Shown: positions 20,114 to 30,469, numbered from the stretch's first letter. The stretch is DNA of 38,155 nucleotides from Nitrospirota bacterium (GCA_023248395.1 JAHFEQ010000001.1:1-38155), one strand, 5' to 3'. The notes: generated by a model not told the origin, from the sequence alone. Program-made: numbers and translations.

Positions 20114-21050
20114 CGATTAGAACCTCCTTCCATTTACCTGATATCCCGAGGTGGCACAGGGCAAAATCATATTTGAGAGGGTCCTCCGGGGCCAACAACC
20201 TGAACCTCTCTGTAATCTCCCCGGCCATTGCCCAACCTGCGGATTTTCTCTGAGTCATATTTAGTTCCCTGCATATCCGGGCAATATGCGTATCCAGGGG
20301 GATAATAAGCACAGAGGGTGCAACCTTTTTCCAGAGTCCAAAATCAATACCGTCATCAGGCCGAACCATCCATCTAAGATACATATTGAGCCTCTTACAT
20401 GGCCCGCCACTCTCAGGCGATGGCACTAACTGAAGCAATCCCCTCGTAAAGCTCCTCTGGCCATAAACAGGAGTCGTATCAATCTCCCTGAGGCTGTTTA
20501 CAAATCTCTGGAGACCCTCTCTTATATTGTTTGAAGAACGATCATAGCAAGAGTAAAACAGATTGCCTATGGTGCCATATTTTCTAATGACCTCCCTCAG
20601 CAAAAACAGGAGGCAGGCGATATCCCTCCCTCTGCACATCCTGTAATAGAGGTTCTCAAAATATTTGACATCTGTATGGGGATCAAAATTTATGACAAAG
20701 TTATAAAGGTCTCCATTTGAGAAAGAGAGGATCTTTTTTATCACTGGTTTGAACAGATCTATTCTTCCAAAGGCGAGTGCAGAGGCAATAAACCCGGCAA
20801 GCTCTATGTCTCTTGCGTCCTGATAAGAATGAGGAAATTCTATCGGGTCATCTTTTATATAGGTCCTGAGGATGTGAATATTGCATAACTTATCCAGGCG
20901 CTCTTTAAGTTCAATGACCCTGATATCGACAGCTTCCCTCATCGTGATATATATAACACATATTTTTAGCCAATGCACAGAGAAATATTCTATTGGCAGG
21001 CGGGATATTGTCTTGACATAGACAAAGTAAAGATGCTACAGATAAAGCCT

Positions 21051-22085
21051 ATGAAGGCCGCGATATTCCGTGAATTCGGGGGGCCGGAGAAACTCCGCTA
21101 CGAAGATGTCCCTATCCCATCCATAGGCCGTGATGAAATCCTTATACGCGTTAAGGCCTGCTCGATAAATCACTTAGATATCTGGGTACGGGAGGGGATA
21201 CCCGCATATAAGCTCACTCTACCCCATATATCCGGCTGTGATATAGCTGGCATCATCGAAGCGGCAGGCCAGGACATTGATAGCCGCAGCATCCAGGCCG
21301 GTGATAGGGTCATCGTGCCCCCCGGCCTTAGTTGTTTTAAATGTCCAAACTGTCTTGCAGGGATGGATAATCTCTGCGAGAGCTACCGGATCATCGGCGC
21401 CCAGGTAGACGGCGGCTATGCAGAGTATGTAAAGGTACCTGCGATAAATGTCATGCCGATTCCAGAGGACCTATCCTTTGAAGAGGCAGCGGCATTTCCC
21501 CTGACATTCCTGACCGCCTGGCATATGCTGATAGGAAGGGCCCAACTCTCACCAGGGGAGGAAGTACTTATCCTCGCGGCAGGAAGTGGAATAGGGGTGG
21601 CGGCTATCCAGATAACTAAGCTTGCAGGAGCACGGGTTATAGCCACTGCCGGTACAGATGAAAAGCTCGAGCGTGCCAGGACCCTCGGTGCTGATGAGAT
21701 CATAAACCATACGAAAGAGGATGTTGCTCAAAAGGTAAAAGGTTTTACCAGTGGCAGAGGTGTGGATATTGTCTTTGAGCATGTAGGACCTGCGACATGG
21801 GATAAGAGCCTCACCTCTCTTGCAAAAAACGGGAGGCTCATCACTTGCGGTGCAACCACAGGCCCTGAGGTTAAGCTTGACCTGAGACATCTGTTCATGC
21901 GGCAGCAGACCATCATGGGCTCTGTCATGGGCACACGTAAGGAGTTATTGGAGATTACAAGGCTAATTGGCCAGAGGAGGCTTAAACCAGTTATTGACTC
22001 CACATATCCGCTCTCTGAGGCCCGCCAGGCCCAGGAACGTATGCTTCGGCGGGAGAACTTTGGTAAAATCATCCTTTTGCCGTAG
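21051..22085 (+). CDS. zinc-binding alcohol dehydrogenase / quinone oxidoreductase family protein (MDR)
   Basis: MKAAIFREFGGPEKLRYEDVPIPSIGRDEILIRV...CFKCPNCLAGMDNLCESY...ILAAGSGIGVAAIQITKLAGARVIATAGTDEK. Confidence 0.92.
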   Translation: MKAAIFREFGGPEKLRYEDVPIPSIGRDEILIRVKACSINHLDIWVREGIPAYKLTLPHISGCDIAGIIEAAGQDIDSRSIQAGDRVIVPPGLSCFKCPNCLAGMDNLCESYRIIGAQVDGGYAEYVKVPAINVMPIPEDLSFEEAAAFPLTFLTAWHMLIGRAQLSPGEEVLILAAGSGIGVAAIQITKLAGARVIATAGTDEKLERARTLGADEIINHTKEDVAQKVKGFTSGRGVDIVFEHVGPATWDKSLTSLAKNGRLITCGATTGPEVKLDLRHLFMRQQTIMGSVMGTRKELLEITRLIGQRRLKPVIDSTYPLSEARQAQERMLRRENFGKIILLP

Positions 22086-22152
22086 GTGCTCCTTTTGACT
22101 CTCTGAAGTAATTCTGTTAGTATATGTTAAATTTTGAAACGCGGGTCTCCTT

Positions 22153-23484
22153 ATGGTGGAACGTATAATACTTAATTGCATAAGCGACGGCGTCCTGACT
22201 ATCGGCTTAGAGGGTAATATTCTATATATAAATAAGGCGATGCAGGAGCTTTTAGGTTACCCCGAGGGTGAACTTATTGGTAAGAGATGCGAACGGTTTA
22301 TCCGGAGTAATATATGCGTCTCTGAGGACTGCATACTTCGCCGCTCGCTTGCAAAGAAAGAGAAGATCTCCAACTATGAGACCTATATTGTAAACGCTGA
22401 GGGGCGGCGCATACCGGTTAACATCAACACGGACCTCCTATATGATGAAGCAGGCAACATTATCGGGATCGTGGAGGTCTTTCGGGATATATCCCAAATT
22501 AAGGAGCTAAAAGAGCGGCTGACAGATGTATATCAGTTCGATAATATTGTGACGAAGGACAGGCGCATGAAGGAGATACTGTCCATCCTCCCATCTGTGG
22601 CCCAGTCAAAAAGTACGGTATTGATACAGGGAGAAAGCGGTACAGGAAAGGAGCTGATTGCAAGGGCGATCCATAATAACAGCCTGAGAAAGGATAAGCC
22701 CTTTATTGCTGTGAACTGCGCAGCGATACCGGAGCCCCTTATAGAGAGTGAGATCTTTGGTCATGTAAAAGGGGCCTTTACCGGGGCGCATCAGGACAGG
22801 ATGGGCAGATTTGAGCTAGCAAATCATGGCACTATTTTTCTGGATGAGATCGCGGATATGAGCCCATCCACACAGGCCAAATTGCTCCGGGTCATTCAGG
22901 AAGAGAGGTTTGAGAGGGTTGGGGGATCAAAGACGATAGCCATAGATGTACACATCATAGCTGCAACAAACAAGAATCTCCTGAAAGAGGTAAAAGAGGG
23001 GAGTTTTAGAGAAGACCTCTATTATAGAATCAGTGTTTTCCCTATCACGTTACCCCCCTTGCGCGAGCGTAAAGAAGATATCCCGCTCCTTATTACACAC
23101 TTTATTGAAAAGTTTAACAAAGAAATGGGCAAGTCGATAAACAACATCTCCCCACAGGCTATGAAGGTCCTGATGAACTATTTTTACCCCGGCAACATCC
23201 GTGAGTTAAGAAACATTATAGAACATGCCTTTGTCTGCAGCCGGGGAAACACAGTATTACCTGAACACCTTCCGAAGGAGTTGGTCCATGCAGCCGAGCA
23301 ACTTGAAATAGCCCCGGAAGGTAGCTCCCTTAACCGGGTGGAAAAAAAATGGATTTTATCCGTGTTAGAAAAATCCGGGTGGAGGTACCAAGAGGCAGCC
23401 AGACAGTTGGGGATCAGCCGAACCACCCTATGGCGAAAGCTAAAGGCCTATGGTCTCACTGAAGAGAAGGAGCATGTCCATTAA
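22153..23484 (+). CDS. PAS-domain sigma-54-dependent transcriptional regulator
   Basis: PAS (VLTIGLEGNILYINKAMQELLGY) with Cys-bearing segment CERFIRSNICVSEDCILRRSL, AAA+ with GESGTGKE and GAFTGA, C-terminal Fis-type HTH (YQEAARQLGISRTTLWRKLKAYGL). Confidence 0.95.
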   Translation: MVERIILNCISDGVLTIGLEGNILYINKAMQELLGYPEGELIGKRCERFIRSNICVSEDCILRRSLAKKEKISNYETYIVNAEGRRIPVNINTDLLYDEAGNIIGIVEVFRDISQIKELKERLTDVYQFDNIVTKDRRMKEILSILPSVAQSKSTVLIQGESGTGKELIARAIHNNSLRKDKPFIAVNCAAIPEPLIESEIFGHVKGAFTGAHQDRMGRFELANHGTIFLDEIADMSPSTQAKLLRVIQEERFERVGGSKTIAIDVHIIAATNKNLLKEVKEGSFREDLYYRISVFPITLPPLRERKEDIPLLITHFIEKFNKEMGKSINNISPQAMKVLMNYFYPGNIRELRNIIEHAFVCSRGNTVLPEHLPKELVHAAEQLEIAPEGSSLNRVEKKWILSVLEKSGWRYQEAARQLGISRTTLWRKLKAYGLTEEKEHVH

Positions 23485-23642
23485 CGAAACGCTTTGTTTT
23501 ATTTAGAAACATCTGTGGTATGCGTGGTATTTCTTATGCGAAATCTATCCAAAGACTCACAACGGATCATGGCTGTTTCATTATAAAACACACCCTATCT
23601 GGCCTTGCTTTATATCTATTTGATTTTAAAGGGTTTTATTTT

Positions 23643-23658
23643 TAGCACACCTCTTGCT
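23643..23658 (+). promoter_or_regulatory. weak candidate sigma-54 (-24/-12) promoter
   Basis: TAGCAC-ACCTC-TTGCT matches TGGCAC-N5-TTGCW in spacing, with one change at the first G of the -24 GG. Confidence 0.25.
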
Positions 23659-23735
23659 ATCTATTTTAAATAGGATTATCTTTAAATATGAGGGAATCAT
23701 CCCTTATATATAAATACAAAGGAAGGGTGATTAAA

Positions 23736-23930
23736 ATGAAATGTCCAAAGTGTGATGGTTTTATGATCTATGAGAAGTTTATGGATATGGAGGAGTCGAG
23801 TAGTTTCTTTTTTTATGGCTGGCGGTGCATCTCCTGTGGAAACATCGTGGACAGCATTATTCTTGCCAACAAGGTTTATAAAGATCGTGAGAAGGAGGGT
23901 AAACGTCATCGCCTAAAAAAAGCGGGCTAA
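23736..23930 (+). CDS. small zinc-ribbon-like hypothetical protein
   Basis: MKCPKCDGFMIYEKFMDMEESSSFFFYGWRCISCGNIVDSIILANK with CxxC...CxxC. Preferred start is 23736, preceded by gaaggg. Confidence 0.75.
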   Translation: MKCPKCDGFMIYEKFMDMEESSSFFFYGWRCISCGNIVDSIILANKVYKDREKEGKRHRLKKAG

Positions 23931-23936
23931 GGTACG

Positions 23937-23966
23937 TTGACACTGAACCTTTAGAAGCACTACAAT
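23937..23966 (+). promoter_or_regulatory. candidate sigma-70 promoter for the kor operon
   Basis: TTGACA (23937-23942) - 18 bp - TACAAT (23961-23966), ~68 bp upstream of korA. Confidence 0.5.
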
Positions 23967-24033
23967 AATTATCCCATCACATAGCTCTCGCTCGACAGGG
24001 GGGGGAATTAAGAGGAGGGAAGAGGAGGCAAAG

Positions 24034-25749
24034 TTGGCAAAAGATCTTGTGATCAGGATTGGAGGAGAGGGGGGGGAGGGGGTTATCAGTACCGGCGATA
24101 TGCTTGCCCAGGCTTCTGCACGCGCAGGGCTCGAGGTACTCACCTTCCGGACATTCCCGGCAGAGATTAAGGGTGGATATGCGATGTATCAGCTTAGGGT
24201 ATCGCCGGAAAAGGTGCTTTCCCAAGGTGACACATTTCATGTATTCGTAGCATTCAACGGGGAGGCCTATGAGATGAACAGGGGTCTCCTAATCCCGGGA
24301 ACGGTACTTGTTTATGACGGTCCTGGGGGTGATTTTGAGCCAGAACCTATGGAGGGTGTTATCCAATATCCAATCCCTATGACAAAGATTAGCAAGATAG
24401 AACTGGTAAATCCTATATCAAAAAATATGGTCGCCCTTGGCGCCGTGATGCAACTCTTCTCCTTTCCCATAGATAGCCTTAAAGAGCTTATAGGGGCAAA
24501 GTTCAAAAAGAAGGGTGAAAATGTTGTGGAAATGAATATAAAGGCCCTTGAGGCAGGGGCCGCGTATGTACGGTCGAATATCAAGAAAACAGATCGGTTC
24601 TATGTTCAGACAGCCCAACCCAGGGAAGATGTGATTATGGTGTCGGGCAATGAGGCCGTAGGTCTGGGTGCCCTTGTAGCAGGCTGCCGTTTCTTCTCCT
24701 GCTATCCTATTACCCCTGCAACGGATATCGCAAATTGGTTATCCAGGCATCTGCCAAAGGCAAATGGGGTTGTCGTGCAGGCAGAGGATGAGATTGCCTC
24801 CCTCGGACAGGTTATTGGCGCCTCTTTTGCCGGGGCTAAGGCCATGACAGGGACTTCAGGACCGGGTCTTGATCTGATGCTTGAACTGCTTGGATTTGCC
24901 AGCATGGCTGAGATACCCATCGTAATAGCAGATGTGCAGAGGGGTGGACCTTCCACAGGGCTCCCTACAAAGAGCGAGCAGTCCGACCTGTTCCTTGCCG
25001 CAAGGGGGGGGCACGGCGACTTTCCGCGTATTGTACTCGCTGCGGCAACTATTGAAGACTGCTTCTATCTGACAGTAGAGGCCTTCAATCTGGCGGAGAG
25101 ATATCAAATTCCTGTGATCCTTCTCAGCGATGGCGCCCTTGCCTTCAGGACAGAGAAGATAAAAAGACCTGATCTCTCAAAGATAAGAATCATAAATAGG
25201 GAGCTCTATTCCGGAAATGGTGAATTTCAACGCTATGCTGTAACTGAAACAGGCATATCGCCCATGTCAATTCCAGGTCAGGCCGGGGGGCGCTATATTG
25301 CCTCAGGCCTTGAGCATAGCGAAACAGCGGCCCCGAAATACTCACCTGATTATCATACGCTGATGACAGAAAAGCGTTTCAAAAAGTTAGCAAATATTGA
25401 GGAGGAGTTCCCAGAGCCGGAGTGTGAGGGCGGGAGAGAGGGAGACATCGGGATCATAAGCTGGGGCCTTACACAGTGCGCTGTAAGGGAGGCGATAAGG
25501 AATTGTGCCGATGACGGACTGTCGGTCAAGGCTCTATACCCGAAGCTTCTGTTCCCGGTACCTGTCAAGGCTATCAGGAGATTTGCATCAACGGTAAAGA
25601 AGGTTATAATCCCGGAACTAAACTACCAGGGACAATTTGCAGAGCTTGTCGCTGCACATGCTGGCATTGATTCCATAAGATTTAATCTGTATGGAGGTCT
25701 CCCGTTCACACCAGACCAGATCAGGAAAAAGATTAAGGAGGTTCTATAA
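24034..25749 (+). CDS. korA: 2-oxoacid:ferredoxin oxidoreductase, fused gamma-alpha subunit (KorA-like)
   Basis: RIGGEGGEGVISTGDMLAQASARAGL...TFPAEIKGGYAMYQLRVS gamma domain; VSGNEAVGLGALVAGCRFFSCYPITPATDI and GTSGPGLDLMLELLGFA alpha domain. Confidence 0.93.
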   Translation: MAKDLVIRIGGEGGEGVISTGDMLAQASARAGLEVLTFRTFPAEIKGGYAMYQLRVSPEKVLSQGDTFHVFVAFNGEAYEMNRGLLIPGTVLVYDGPGGDFEPEPMEGVIQYPIPMTKISKIELVNPISKNMVALGAVMQLFSFPIDSLKELIGAKFKKKGENVVEMNIKALEAGAAYVRSNIKKTDRFYVQTAQPREDVIMVSGNEAVGLGALVAGCRFFSCYPITPATDIANWLSRHLPKANGVVVQAEDEIASLGQVIGASFAGAKAMTGTSGPGLDLMLELLGFASMAEIPIVIADVQRGGPSTGLPTKSEQSDLFLAARGGHGDFPRIVLAAATIEDCFYLTVEAFNLAERYQIPVILLSDGALAFRTEKIKRPDLSKIRIINRELYSGNGEFQRYAVTETGISPMSIPGQAGGRYIASGLEHSETAAPKYSPDYHTLMTEKRFKKLANIEEEFPEPECEGGREGDIGIISWGLTQCAVREAIRNCADDGLSVKALYPKLLFPVPVKAIRRFASTVKKVIIPELNYQGQFAELVAAHAGIDSIRFNLYGGLPFTPDQIRKKIKEVL

Positions 25750-26625
25750 ATGGAAACTGTTCAGCAGTCAAAACCAAAAGATTATAAGTCAGATGTACCC
25801 CCTATTTGGTGCGCAGGCTGCGGTGATTATGGGGTCCTTGCATCTCTCACTGCTGCCCTTAGCCAGAATAACGTAGCGCCTGTTGATACCGTCCTCGTCT
25901 CTGGAATCGGTTGTTCAAGCAGGCTCCCCTTCTTTGTCACCACCTTTGGTATGCACACGTGTCATGGGCGGGCACTCCCGGTAGCCACAGGGATTAAATT
26001 GGCAAGGCCGGAGCTAAGGGTCATCGTCGTTGGGGGTGACGGCGACCACTTCAGCATCGGAGGCGGTCATCTGCCTCATGTAGCAAGGAAGAATATAGAC
26101 CTGACGCTCATCGTGATGGACAACTCCATATATGGATTGACTAAAGGACAGGTGGCCCCTACAAGCAGACCCGGCATGGTCACGACCACAACACCCTATG
26201 GCTCTGCAGATATGCCGGTTAACCCTATCGCCTATGCCCTTGTCTATGGTGCATCCTTTGTCGCCCAGAGCTTCTCATCCAATGTAAAGCTGACCACGGA
26301 TCTGATAGTAAAGGCGATCCGTCACAAAGGCTTTTCCTTTATCAATGTCATTTCGCCATGCCCCACCTTTAATAAGGTGGACACCTTTGAGTACTATAAA
26401 CCACTGCTTAAAAGCATCGATGAAATTCATCCGGACAAGAGCGACAAGGTCAAGGCCCTGTCCCTTGCAATGACTATGGGGAGGGAGAGCGGAGAGGTTC
26501 CGGTCGGGCTCTTCTTTCAGGAGGAGAGACCCACTTATGTCGAAATGGTAAAAGAGATAAAGATAAAAAACAAGGGGGCAGATAATCCGGATCTGGAGAG
26601 AATCATAGATATACTCAGGCCCTGA
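25750..26625 (+). CDS. korB: 2-oxoacid:ferredoxin oxidoreductase, beta subunit (KorB-like)
   Basis: IWCAGCGDYGVLASLTAAL, VSGIGCSSRLPFFVTTFGMHTCHGRALPVATGIKLARPELRVIVVGGDGDHFSIGGGHLPH, TPDP-binding region. Confidence 0.95.
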   Translation: METVQQSKPKDYKSDVPPIWCAGCGDYGVLASLTAALSQNNVAPVDTVLVSGIGCSSRLPFFVTTFGMHTCHGRALPVATGIKLARPELRVIVVGGDGDHFSIGGGHLPHVARKNIDLTLIVMDNSIYGLTKGQVAPTSRPGMVTTTTPYGSADMPVNPIAYALVYGASFVAQSFSSNVKLTTDLIVKAIRHKGFSFINVISPCPTFNKVDTFEYYKPLLKSIDEIHPDKSDKVKALSLAMTMGRESGEVPVGLFFQEERPTYVEMVKEIKIKNKGADNPDLERIIDILRP

Positions 26626-26637
26626 GGGTTATCCTTA

Positions 26638-27174
26638 TCAGGAACTATCCTGATCTAATTCTACATTCCAGTAGAGGTAATCCCGCCAATTCTCCGGTGT
26701 ATTTTTTATACCGATGGTTATTGTCACATGGGGAAGCCACTTAGGCTCACAGGGTTGTTTAATTAGCTGCATCCCGCTCTCTGATGGGGTGCAACCACTC
26801 TTTTTATTATTACACCGCCAACAGGCCGTTACAATATTGTCCCAGCTCTTTTTCCCTCCCTTTGCTACAGGTACTACATGATCAAATGTCAATTCCTTAA
26901 CATCAAACTTCTCACCACAGTACTGACACTTGTAGGTATCTCTGGCAAAGATATTGGCCCTGGAAAATTTTACCTTATGGATATCCTTGGCCCGTACACA
27001 CTTTAAAAGCCGAAGGACAGATGGCAAGAAAAATGTAATTGAGACACCGTGAATCTCTTTATTGTAGACCTCTAAAACCTCTACTTTTCCCTGGAAAAGA
27101 AGTGTTATTGCCCTCTTCCAGTGTATTACCTTCAGGGGCTCATAAGTCGCATTTAAAAGTAGTGTATGTTCCAT
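26638..27174 (-). CDS. HNH endonuclease
   Basis: MEHTLLLNATYEPLKVIHWKRAITLLFQGKVEVLEVY...CQYCGEKFDVKELTFDHVVPVAKGGKKSWDNIVTACWRCNNKK. Confidence 0.9.
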   Translation of the reverse strand: MEHTLLLNATYEPLKVIHWKRAITLLFQGKVEVLEVYNKEIHGVSITFFLPSVLRLLKCVRAKDIHKVKFSRANIFARDTYKCQYCGEKFDVKELTFDHVVPVAKGGKKSWDNIVTACWRCNNKKSGCTPSESGMQLIKQPCEPKWLPHVTITIGIKNTPENWRDYLYWNVELDQDSS

Positions 27175-27285
27175 GGCTAAAGATATCCCGGCCCAGATAC
27201 CAATTAGAGACATTATACACAATCAGTTATGAAAAAGGCAATAGATTCATTGACTTTATACAGATAGCTATGTAAACTAATTAAC

Positions 27286-27837
27286 ATGCCGGTGTTGAGC
27301 AAAAGATATCTATTGACCTTTAGCCTTCTATTATTGGCTATTCTATTTACCTCAGTTTTGTGGCTTCCCCGGTTTGCCGGCAGTGTGACTCCTGCAGATA
27401 TATGTCCCACGCATAATGTTTCTTCAGGCGAATATACGGCATGTTTTTACTGCCATAATGCTGAAACTCCGGATGAGGCAGGTTTTACTATTAATAGTGA
27501 GAGTGGGTTTTGTCTGAGTTGTCACGATGGTTCAACCCTGAGTGCTTCTTCATTTACCTCCATAGGAAGTATTGCTGAACGGATCTCCCGGCCAACTCCT
27601 TTAGGATATACAGGACATACGACGGGTGTGGACCACCCATTTTCAGTAAGCTATACAGATGCCAAAAATCTTAGTCCTACTCTGAAGTTAAAGGCTTCTC
27701 CAAATAACCCGATAAAACTCTTCAATGGAAAGGTGGAGTGTGCAAGCTGTCATGACCCTCATAGCTGCAGGAACCCCCTGTTCCTTCGTCTATCAAATGA
27801 CCGCAGCACCCTCTGCGTTGCCTGCCACGATATGTAG
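27286..27837 (+). CDS. tetraheme c-type cytochrome
   Basis: N-terminal hydrophobic signal and four CxxCH motifs: CFYCH, CLSCH, CASCH, CVACH. Confidence 0.85.
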   Translation: MPVLSKRYLLTFSLLLLAILFTSVLWLPRFAGSVTPADICPTHNVSSGEYTACFYCHNAETPDEAGFTINSESGFCLSCHDGSTLSASSFTSIGSIAERISRPTPLGYTGHTTGVDHPFSVSYTDAKNLSPTLKLKASPNNPIKLFNGKVECASCHDPHSCRNPLFLRLSNDRSTLCVACHDM

Positions 27838-27942
27838 TTCTTCAAATTTTCTTCTTGACGATGGGTAATTAATATGATAAAAATTATGGATACTTTTTCG
27901 TTGTAGGTGTAGTAATGATGATGATGTAGAATGGCTATTGGT

Positions 27943-27978
27943 AACCGCTGGGGTTGTAGTGGCCTCTGCGGTTTTTTT
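27943..27978 (+). terminator. intrinsic terminator-like hairpin in the csp leader
   Basis: AACCGC-N19-GCGGTT with a following T-run, 30 bp before the csp start. Confidence 0.55.
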
Positions 27979-28007
27979 ATTTTATGAAGAAAAGGAGGTT
28001 AGAAGCA

Positions 28008-28208
28008 ATGCCAAAAGGTCGTGTCAAATGGTTCAATGACAAAAAAGGCTACGGTTTCATTGAACAAGAAAACGGCGATGATGTGTTCGTACACTTCTCA
28101 GCTATTCAAGGCGACGGATTCAAAACTCTGGGCGAAGGTCAGGAAGTAGAATTCGAAGTAGAGAATGGCCCAAAAGGTGTTCACGCAAAAAACGTCGTCA
28201 AAATATAA
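28008..28208 (+). CDS. cold shock protein, CspA family
   Basis: [57 protein letters not shown] behind aaggaggt RBS. Confidence 0.97.
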   Translation: MPKGRVKWFNDKKGYGFIEQENGDDVFVHFSAIQGDGFKTLGEGQEVEFEVENGPKGVHAKNVVKI

Positions 28209-28223
28209 TCCGTGCGATTATCA

Positions 28224-28247
28224 AGCCCCGCCACTTTTGGCGGGGCT
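28224..28247. terminator. hairpin between convergent csp and pepA (bidirectional terminator-like, no T-run)
   Basis: AGCCCCGCCA-CTTT-TGGCGGGGCT, perfect 10-bp arms. Confidence 0.6.
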
Positions 28248-29754
28248 AATGGCAAGTATCTACTAAAAGCTGTACAAGGAGTCTCACCCCGATAGCAGAT
28301 GCCCCTACTGGTATATAGGCCCTTTCCTTATCGTTCCATGCTACACCTGCAATATCAAGGTGCACCCAGGGGTAGTCTTCTACAAATTTACTTAAAAAGA
28401 TTGCTGCGGTCATTACCCCGCCTTCTCTCCCTCCTGAGTTTTTCATATCTGCTATCGGACTCTTGATCTGCTCGAAGTAGTCATCCCATAGTGGCATCTC
28501 CCATACCCTTTCCCAGACCTTCTCTCCAGCCTCTGTCGTCCTCTCCTTTAGCTCCCTGTCATTTCCCAACATCCCTGTGGCATAGTTTCCCAAGGCAATC
28601 ACACAGGCCCCGGTCAGGGTAGCTATATCTATGATCCATTTTGGTTTGTATCTTGTCGCATAAAAGAGGGCATCCGCTAAGGCAAGCCTCCCCTCTGCAT
28701 CTGTACTTATAATTTCTATAGTCCTGCCATTCATGGAATGTAAAATATCCCCTGGCCGGCTTGCTGTCCCGCTCGGCATATTTTCTGTCGCAGGAAGGAG
28801 GCCAACAAGATTCACCGGGATACGAAGCATCGATGCAGCCCTTAACACCCCTAATGTGATTGCCCCCCCGGACATATCGTATTTCATCTTCCCCATCCCC
28901 TCACTTGGTTTAAGAGAGATACCCCCACTATCGAAGGTGATGGATTTACCTACGATCACTATGGGTTTATCCCCTTTCTTGCCACCGTTGTATTCGAGAA
29001 TGATAAATTTGGGCGGCTCCTGGCTGCCTTTGGCGACCCCTAAAAATGCCCCCATGCCAAGCCGTTCTATCTGCGGCCTTGAGAGGATCGTACACCTTAT
29101 CTTATTCACTTTCGCCATCGTTTTAGCCGTCCCTGCAAGTATCGTCGGTGTCATTTCATTGGCTGGATGATTAATTAAGTCCCTGGCAAAGTTGACGGAC
29201 TCGGCTATAATCCTCCCTTGCGCAACCCCTTTTTCTGCCTCTCTTGCAGCGTCCCTCTCCCCCTCAACCACTCTCAGTTCTTCGATATACCTTGAGTTCG
29301 TATCCTCCTTGACCTTATACTTTGAAAATTGATAAAGGGCAAGGACGGCGCCTTCGGTCATAGCAGAGGCGACATCCTTTATGGTTGCGTCTCCCAATTG
29401 ATAGCTAAAGGTCGCTGTGGTAGTAGCCAGGGTCTTTAACCCCATCTCTCTTGCACGTAATGACGCCCTGCCCATGGCCTGGCGTATTTGTTCAAGCCCC
29501 GCCTTTTCTGCCTTACCAAGCCCACATAAAAAGACGTATGTTGCCTTGATTGCCACTCCGGCACTTATGACCTCTACCTGTTCCGGCCTTCCGGTAAATC
29601 CCTTCCGCTCTAACACCTTACGGATAGCCCCGCCTGAAAGCCTGTTGATCTCCTGGACTACCGGATTAAACTCTGCACCGTTTTCATGAATCCCTACCAC
29701 TATTGCATCAACCTTCTCCTGTAAAACAGCGCCTTTCTTAACGGTAAGCTTCAT
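28246..29754 (-). CDS. pepA: leucyl aminopeptidase (M17)
   Basis: VGKSITFDSGGISLKPSEGMGKMKYDMSGGA, NTDAEGR-type ISTDAEGRLALADALFYA, TGACVIALG. Confidence 0.95.
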   Translation of the reverse strand: MKLTVKKGAVLQEKVDAIVVGIHENGAEFNPVVQEINRLSGGAIRKVLERKGFTGRPEQVEVISAGVAIKATYVFLCGLGKAEKAGLEQIRQAMGRASLRAREMGLKTLATTTATFSYQLGDATIKDVASAMTEGAVLALYQFSKYKVKEDTNSRYIEELRVVEGERDAAREAEKGVAQGRIIAESVNFARDLINHPANEMTPTILAGTAKTMAKVNKIRCTILSRPQIERLGMGAFLGVAKGSQEPPKFIILEYNGGKKGDKPIVIVGKSITFDSGGISLKPSEGMGKMKYDMSGGAITLGVLRAASMLRIPVNLVGLLPATENMPSGTASRPGDILHSMNGRTIEIISTDAEGRLALADALFYATRYKPKWIIDIATLTGACVIALGNYATGMLGNDRELKERTTEAGEKVWERVWEMPLWDDYFEQIKSPIADMKNSGGREGGVMTAAIFLSKFVEDYPWVHLDIAGVAWNDKERAYIPVGASAIGVRLLVQLLVDTCH

Positions 29755-29795
29755 CTTCAGTATACCCCTCTCCATTTTTATAACCCCAGAGGCTT

Positions 29796-29825
29796 TTCTC
29801 TGTGCCCTCTGTGTCTCTGTGGTTT
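29796..29825. repeat. short (C)TCTGTG-rich repeat element
   Basis: ttctctgtgccctctgtgtctctgtggttt; reverse complement aaaccacagagacacagaggg... Confidence 0.5.
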
Positions 29826-29833
29826 GATTAATG

Positions 29834-30469
29834 CTAATCTTTTCTTGTAATAAACGTCACAAGTCCATCCGCAGACAGTTCCTCTGCCAGCTGCTCGGCC
29901 TCTCCCATTTCCTTCATCGAGCCTACCCTGACCCTGTAAAATTTTATATCATTCGTTATGTACGGGATGATAGAGACATCCGGGTATTTTTGCTCTAACC
30001 GATTCTTCAATCTCAGGGCATTTTCTTCGATTGCAAATGAACCCACCTGTACCGTAAGGTTAGTGACTCTTTCTCCCCATTCCAGGACCTCTATCTCTAC
30101 AGAGGTTAATCCGGCCTCTGCCATCTCAAGTGCTACAGCGGCTGAGTAGGATAGATCTATGATTCGCCCGTTTACAAAGGGTCCTCTGTCATTTATTTTT
30201 ACGGTTACTGAGCGTCCATTTTCTATATTGGTAACTTTTGCCACTGTGCCCAGAGGCATAAGCTTGTGAGCTGCTGTAAGTCCGTACATATCATATATTT
30301 CCCCGCTGGATGTTGGCCGGCCATGAAAATCCTCTCCATACCATGAGGCAATCCCTCGCTCTATATAACCAGGGGCATAGGGCACTCGGTAGGCAGGGAG
30401 GGTACAGGAGGAGATTATTATGGAAGTGATTACAATAATGAGAGGCCGCGGGTTAAAGGACCTCTTCAT
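29834..30469 (-). CDS. rlpA: RlpA-family septal ring lytic transglycosylase (DPBB + SPOR)
   Basis: [44 protein letters not shown]...[22 protein letters not shown] plus SPOR-like [19 protein letters not shown]. Confidence 0.92.
   Translation of the reverse strand: MKRSFNPRPLIIVITSIIISSCTLPAYRVPYAPGYIERGIASWYGEDFHGRPTSSGEIYDMYGLTAAHKLMPLGTVAKVTNIENGRSVTVKINDRGPFVNGRIIDLSYSAAVALEMAEAGLTSVEIEVLEWGERVTNLTVQVGSFAIEENALRLKNRLEQKYPDVSIIPYITNDIKFYRVRVGSMKEMGEAEQLAEELSADGLVTFITRKD

Noticed and set aside
21013-21042. TTGACA-N18-TACAGA promoter before the MDR gene
   Set aside because: Poor -10 and too close to the start codon at 21051.
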